Positions 5,559 through 7,976 of a stretch of 7,976 nt of DNA are shown in pieces. This DNA comes from Candidatus Krumholzibacteriia bacterium. GTDB taxonomy: Bacteria > Krumholzibacteriota > Krumholzibacteriia > Krumholzibacteriales > Krumholzibacteriaceae. Each line of letters begins with the position of its first letter. Within the stretch, counting starts at the first letter, position 1. The stretch is from contig JAPLKY010000328.1 in assembly GCA_026387805.1 (NCBI GenBank), forward strand, positions 1 to 7,976, read 5' to 3'. A program made the position numbers and the translations under genes. The notes below the pieces were generated by a model. That model made no database searches and was not told the DNA's origin. It was given only the letters and a program-made list of their open reading frames with translations.

Positions 5559-7262
5559 ATGGGGGTTGGAATGGATTCGTCGCGGATGAAGCCGCAGCTT
5601 TCCGAAAATGCCCTGCGTGTTCTCGAAAAGCGCTACCTTCGCAAGGATATTGAAGGAAACGTGACGGAATCGGGCGAGGAGCTGTTCCGCCGCGTCGCGA
5701 ACAACGTTTCCTCGGCGGAACGGCTTTACGGCAAGGCTGAGAAATGCCGGCAATGGGAAGAGGAATACTACGGGCTGATGGCATCCCTCGATTTTCTGCC
5801 CAACTCGCCGACCCTCATGAACGCCGGCGCCGAGCTCCAGCAGCTCTCCGCCTGCTTCGTTCTCCCCATCGAGGACTCGATGGAGAGCATCTTCGAGACG
5901 ATCAAGCATACCGCCCTCATACACAAGAGCGGAGGGGGAACGGGATTCTCCTTCTCGCGCATCCGCCCCAGGAACGACGTCGTGAAAACGACGAAAGGGA
6001 TCTCGAGCGGTCCCATTTCCTTCATGACGGTCTTCGATGCGGCGACCGAAACGGTGAAGCAGGGGGGCACGCGCCGCGGCGCGAACATGGCGATTCTCAG
6101 AGTCGATCATCCCGATATCCTCGATTTCATCACGGCGAAGCGCGACAACTCGAGGCTCAACAATTTCAACATATCGGTGGGAGTCACCGACGAGTTCATG
6201 AAAGCGGTGAAGGAAGACCGCGCCTATACGCTCGTCAATCCGCACGGCGGCGAGACCGTCGACCGCATCCCCGCGCGCAAGGTGTTCGAGATGATCGTCG
6301 AGTTCGCATGGAAGAACGGCGAGCCGGGAGTCGTGTTCCTTGACCGGATCAACCGGTTCAATCCGACGCCCCAGCTCGGCGATATCGAGAGCACCAATCC
6401 CTGCGGCGAGCAGCCGCTCCTTCCGTATGAATCGTGCAACCTCGGCTCGATCAACCTCTCGCACATGGTCGAACGCGCGGACGGGAAGCCGAGAGTCGAT
6501 TTCAAGAAGCTCGGCGACGTCGTCGCGAAAGCGGTGCGCTTCCTCGACGACGTCATCGACATGAACCGCTATCCTCTCGAGAAGATCCGCGAGATGACGC
6601 TCAGGAACCGCAAGGTGGGCCTCGGCGTCATGGGATTCGCCGATATGCTCATCGAACTCGAGATTCCGTACAATTCGGAAGAGGCGCTCGAGGTTGCCGA
6701 GGAGGTCATGGGCTTCATCCAGCGCGAGGCGCGCGCGGCGAGCGTCTCTCTCGCCGGAGAGCGCGGCACCTTCCCGTCGTTCAAGGGGAGCGTCTACGAC
6801 AAGGAGGGCTCCCCGAAGGTGCGCAACGCAACGGCGACGACGATCGCGCCGACCGGGACGTTGAGCATCATCGCCGGCTGCTCGAGCGGCATCGAGCCGA
6901 TATTCGCCGTCGCGTTCGTGCGGAACGTCATGGACAACGACGAGCTCGTCGAGGTGAACCCCCTGTTCAAGGAGATCGCGACGCGCGAGGGATTCTACTC
7001 GGACGAGCTCATGAAGAAGATCGCGCAGAAGGGGAGCGTGCGGGAGATCGAGGAAATACCGGAGAAGTGGCGCAGGGTCTTCATCACCGCGCACGACATC
7101 GCGCCCGATTGGCACGTGCGGGTTCAGGCTGCGTTCCAGAAGTACACGGACAACGCCGTTTCGAAGACGGTCAATTTTCCGAACAGCGCGACGAAGGAGG
7201 AAGTCGAGAAGGTTTACCTGCAGGAAGCCGCACCGAGCAGGTGCTCAACATCGGCAAGGTGA
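5559..7262 (+). CDS. nrdJ: Adenosylcobalamin-dependent (class II) ribonucleotide reductase, N-terminal and barrel part, interrupted by a frameshifting deletion
   Basis: Class II reductase makes deoxyribonucleotides using adenosylcobalamin to form a thiyl radical, independently of oxygen. No N-terminal ATP-cone is present; the protein enters the family core directly (FLPNSPTLMNAG at 79-90). Catalytic residues are visible: redox cysteine C99 (LSACF), N280-P-C282-G-E284 with thiyl C282, partner cysteine C293 (ESCNLGSINL), and the phosphate-binding APTGT at 430-434. The family sequence runs to KTVNFPNSATKEEVEKVYL (residue 554, base 7220). The last 13 residues before the stop are out-of-frame readthrough. 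The expected continuation, about 15 residues resembling LAYxLGCKGxTVYRD, is absent, and GSRTEQVLNIG resumes in another frame at 7223. Start: ATG 5559 is the longest, but ATG 5571 has GGGGG 5 nt upstream and may be used. It is divergent from the barrel gene, has its own promoter and is probably NrdR-controlled. The family is certain; whether the break is real or an assembly error is open. Confidence 0.93.
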   Translation: MGVGMDSSRMKPQLSENALRVLEKRYLRKDIEGNVTESGEELFRRVANNVSSAERLYGKAEKCRQWEEEYYGLMASLDFLPNSPTLMNAGAELQQLSACFVLPIEDSMESIFETIKHTALIHKSGGGTGFSFSRIRPRNDVVKTTKGISSGPISFMTVFDAATETVKQGGTRRGANMAILRVDHPDILDFITAKRDNSRLNNFNISVGVTDEFMKAVKEDRAYTLVNPHGGETVDRIPARKVFEMIVEFAWKNGEPGVVFLDRINRFNPTPQLGDIESTNPCGEQPLLPYESCNLGSINLSHMVERADGKPRVDFKKLGDVVAKAVRFLDDVIDMNRYPLEKIREMTLRNRKVGLGVMGFADMLIELEIPYNSEEALEVAEEVMGFIQREARAASVSLAGERGTFPSFKGSVYDKEGSPKVRNATATTIAPTGTLSIIAGCSSGIEPIFAVAFVRNVMDNDELVEVNPLFKEIATREGFYSDELMKKIAQKGSVREIEEIPEKWRRVFITAHDIAPDWHVRVQAAFQKYTDNAVSKTVNFPNSATKEEVEKVYLQEAAPSRCSTSAR

Positions 7263-7786
7263 ACCACGCCGAGGAGAAGACGTTCGCGGTCATCGACGAG
7301 TCGCTCCTCACTCCGCGGGCGCGTCCCTCCGTGATCGCGGGGAGCACGCGCAAGATGACGACCGGCTGCGGCAACCTCTACGTCACGATCAACGAGGACG
7401 AGCACGGTCTCTTCGAGGTCTTCACGCAGATGGGGAAGGCCGGCGGATGCTCCTCCTCGCAGGCGGAAGCGATCAGCCGTCTTATCTCGCTGTCGCTCCG
7501 CGCCGGGCTGGATCCGAAGGCGATCGTCAAGCAGCTCCACGGCGTCCGTTGCCCGAATCCCGGGTGGGAAAAGGGGGGCATGATTCTTTCGTGCAGCGAC
7601 GCGATCGCGAAAGCGATGGAGCGCTACCTTCTCGAGAAGAAGACTCCCGTGGGGAAGAAGGCCGTGAAGATGTCGAGCGGGAGCGGCGACAAGATCACCG
7701 GCTTCTGCCCCGATTGCGGGGGTTCCCTCGAGCACGAGAGCGGCTGCGCCGTGTGCAGGGAATGCGGCTTCTCGAAGTGCGGGTGA
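7223..7786 (+). pseudogene. nrdJ: C-terminal part of the class II ribonucleotide reductase, out of frame with the main body
   Basis: This frame encodes the missing tail of nrdJ: GSRTEQVLNIGKV, then the conserved CGNLYVTINEDE region, the GGCSSSQAEAISRLISLSLR segment (in two parts around 7441-7500), HGVRCPNP, and a C-terminal zinc-ribbon-like tail. The tail has CPDC, a GC, CREC and a final SKCG ending at the TGA 7784-7786. In this reductase group the C-terminal cysteines are thought to shuttle electrons to the active site, so a truncated main protein without them should not turn over normally. The frame is open far upstream only as a shadow of nrdJ. No convincing start or ribosome-binding site exists at its beginning (GTG 7241 is the nearest candidate), so I do not think it is an independent gene. 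One correction of about 43 nt near 7221 would restore a protein of about 755-760 residues. Confidence 0.88.
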
Positions 7787-7821
7787 CGCGCCGGGCGCCG
7801 TCTCCATCGAACCGTCAATCG

Positions 7822-7858
7822 AGCCCCCTTTCCGTCGAGCGTGAAGGGGGCTTTCGTT
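7822..7858 (+). terminator. Intrinsic terminator after nrdJ
   Basis: A perfect 9-bp stem, AGCCCCCTT (7822-7830) with AAGGGGGCT (7844-7852), has a 13-nt loop and is followed by TTCGTTT (7853-7859). The stem is GC-rich and the tail moderately T-rich. It lies 35 nt after the nrdJ stop and before the next ribosome-binding site, so it separates the two transcription units. Confidence 0.85.
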
Positions 7859-7880
7859 TGAGCGTTCAGGGGAGGTCTCA

Positions 7881-7976
7881 ATGATCGTAAAGGTGAAATT
7901 CGGCATGGTGCAGATGCTCTCGCCGACGCCCGTCGTCGTCGTGGGGTGCGCGCACCCGAAGCTCGGAAAGAACGTG
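7881..7976 (+). CDS. Probable flavin reductase family protein (FMN-binding split barrel), N-terminal fragment
   Basis: Only 32 residues are inside the window. A strong ribosome-binding site GGGGAGG (7869-7875) sits 5 nt before the ATG, so the start is firm. The segment MLSPTPVVVVGCAHPK, followed by GKNV, resembles the first strand of flavoredoxin/flavin-reductase-like proteins (pattern P-x-P-V-V-L-V-T, then a small-residue turn and G-x-x-N). Those proteins bind FMN and reduce flavin with NAD(P)H or pass electrons in anaerobes. The assignment rests on this short motif and could be wrong; the existence of a gene is more certain than its family. No promoter is evident between the terminator and this start. 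Confidence 0.6.
   Translation, partial: MIVKVKFGMVQMLSPTPVVVVGCAHPKLGKNV

Noticed and set aside
5451..7115. Long minus-strand open frame of 554 codons opposite nrdJ
   Set aside because: It lies antisense to a certain gene, its translation is Arg/Asp/His-rich and low in family-like patterns, and it arises from GC-rich codon bias in the nrdJ frame.
6434..7222. Upstream part of the frame that carries the nrdJ C-terminus
   Set aside because: Before 7223 its translation is Arg-rich out-of-frame readthrough of nrdJ; only the part from 7223 is homologous to the family.

Overview
The window is a GC-rich bacterial stretch of ordinary, tightly packed chromosomal genes, with no mobile element, CRISPR array or RNA gene that I can see. 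Signal peptides and an outer-membrane type beta-barrel ending in phenylalanine point to a double-membrane (Gram-negative type) organism. A secreted Cys-rich protein with a fibronectin-III-like tail, a class II (B12-dependent) ribonucleotide reductase with a zinc tail, and irregular Shine-Dalgarno use would fit an uncultured FCB-type lineage such as Krumholzibacteriota, Eisenbacteria or Latescibacteria. That placement is an impression from protein style and has not been tested.

Layout, left to right. Positions 1-909 (+) hold the C-terminal two thirds of RarA/MgsA, a replication-fork AAA+ ATPase. A strong sigma70-like promoter (1006-1034) then drives a secreted, 13-cysteine protein of unknown role (1105-2082, +). 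Convergent to it is a two-gene minus-strand operon, read from 3670 down to 2100. It encodes a polytopic membrane protein with an internal duplication, followed by a HAD-family phosphatase/phosphomutase that overlaps it by ATGA. Divergent from this operon is a stand-alone PP2C-type protein phosphatase (3811-4629, +). Its upstream region carries a 9-bp perfect inverted repeat centred on a -35-like hexamer. A small beta-barrel outer-membrane protein (4644-5288, -) faces the phosphatase tail to tail.

The right third is the class II ribonucleotide reductase gene nrdJ (5559-7786, +). Its promoter region carries two NrdR-box-like sites 32 bp apart, one between the -35 and -10 elements and one at the expected transcription start. 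This is the classical arrangement for dNTP-sensing repression. The coding sequence is broken near 7220: about 43 nt, coding for roughly 15 conserved residues, appear to be missing, and the remaining C-terminus continues in another frame. A strong intrinsic terminator (7822-7858) closes the unit. The start of a probable flavin-reductase-family protein (7881 to the edge) follows.

Most of the window is housekeeping or envelope content. The observations most worth a second look are the tandem NrdR boxes, the lesion in nrdJ, the duplicated membrane protein, and the palindrome between the operon and the PP2C gene. I found no convincing new multi-gene system.
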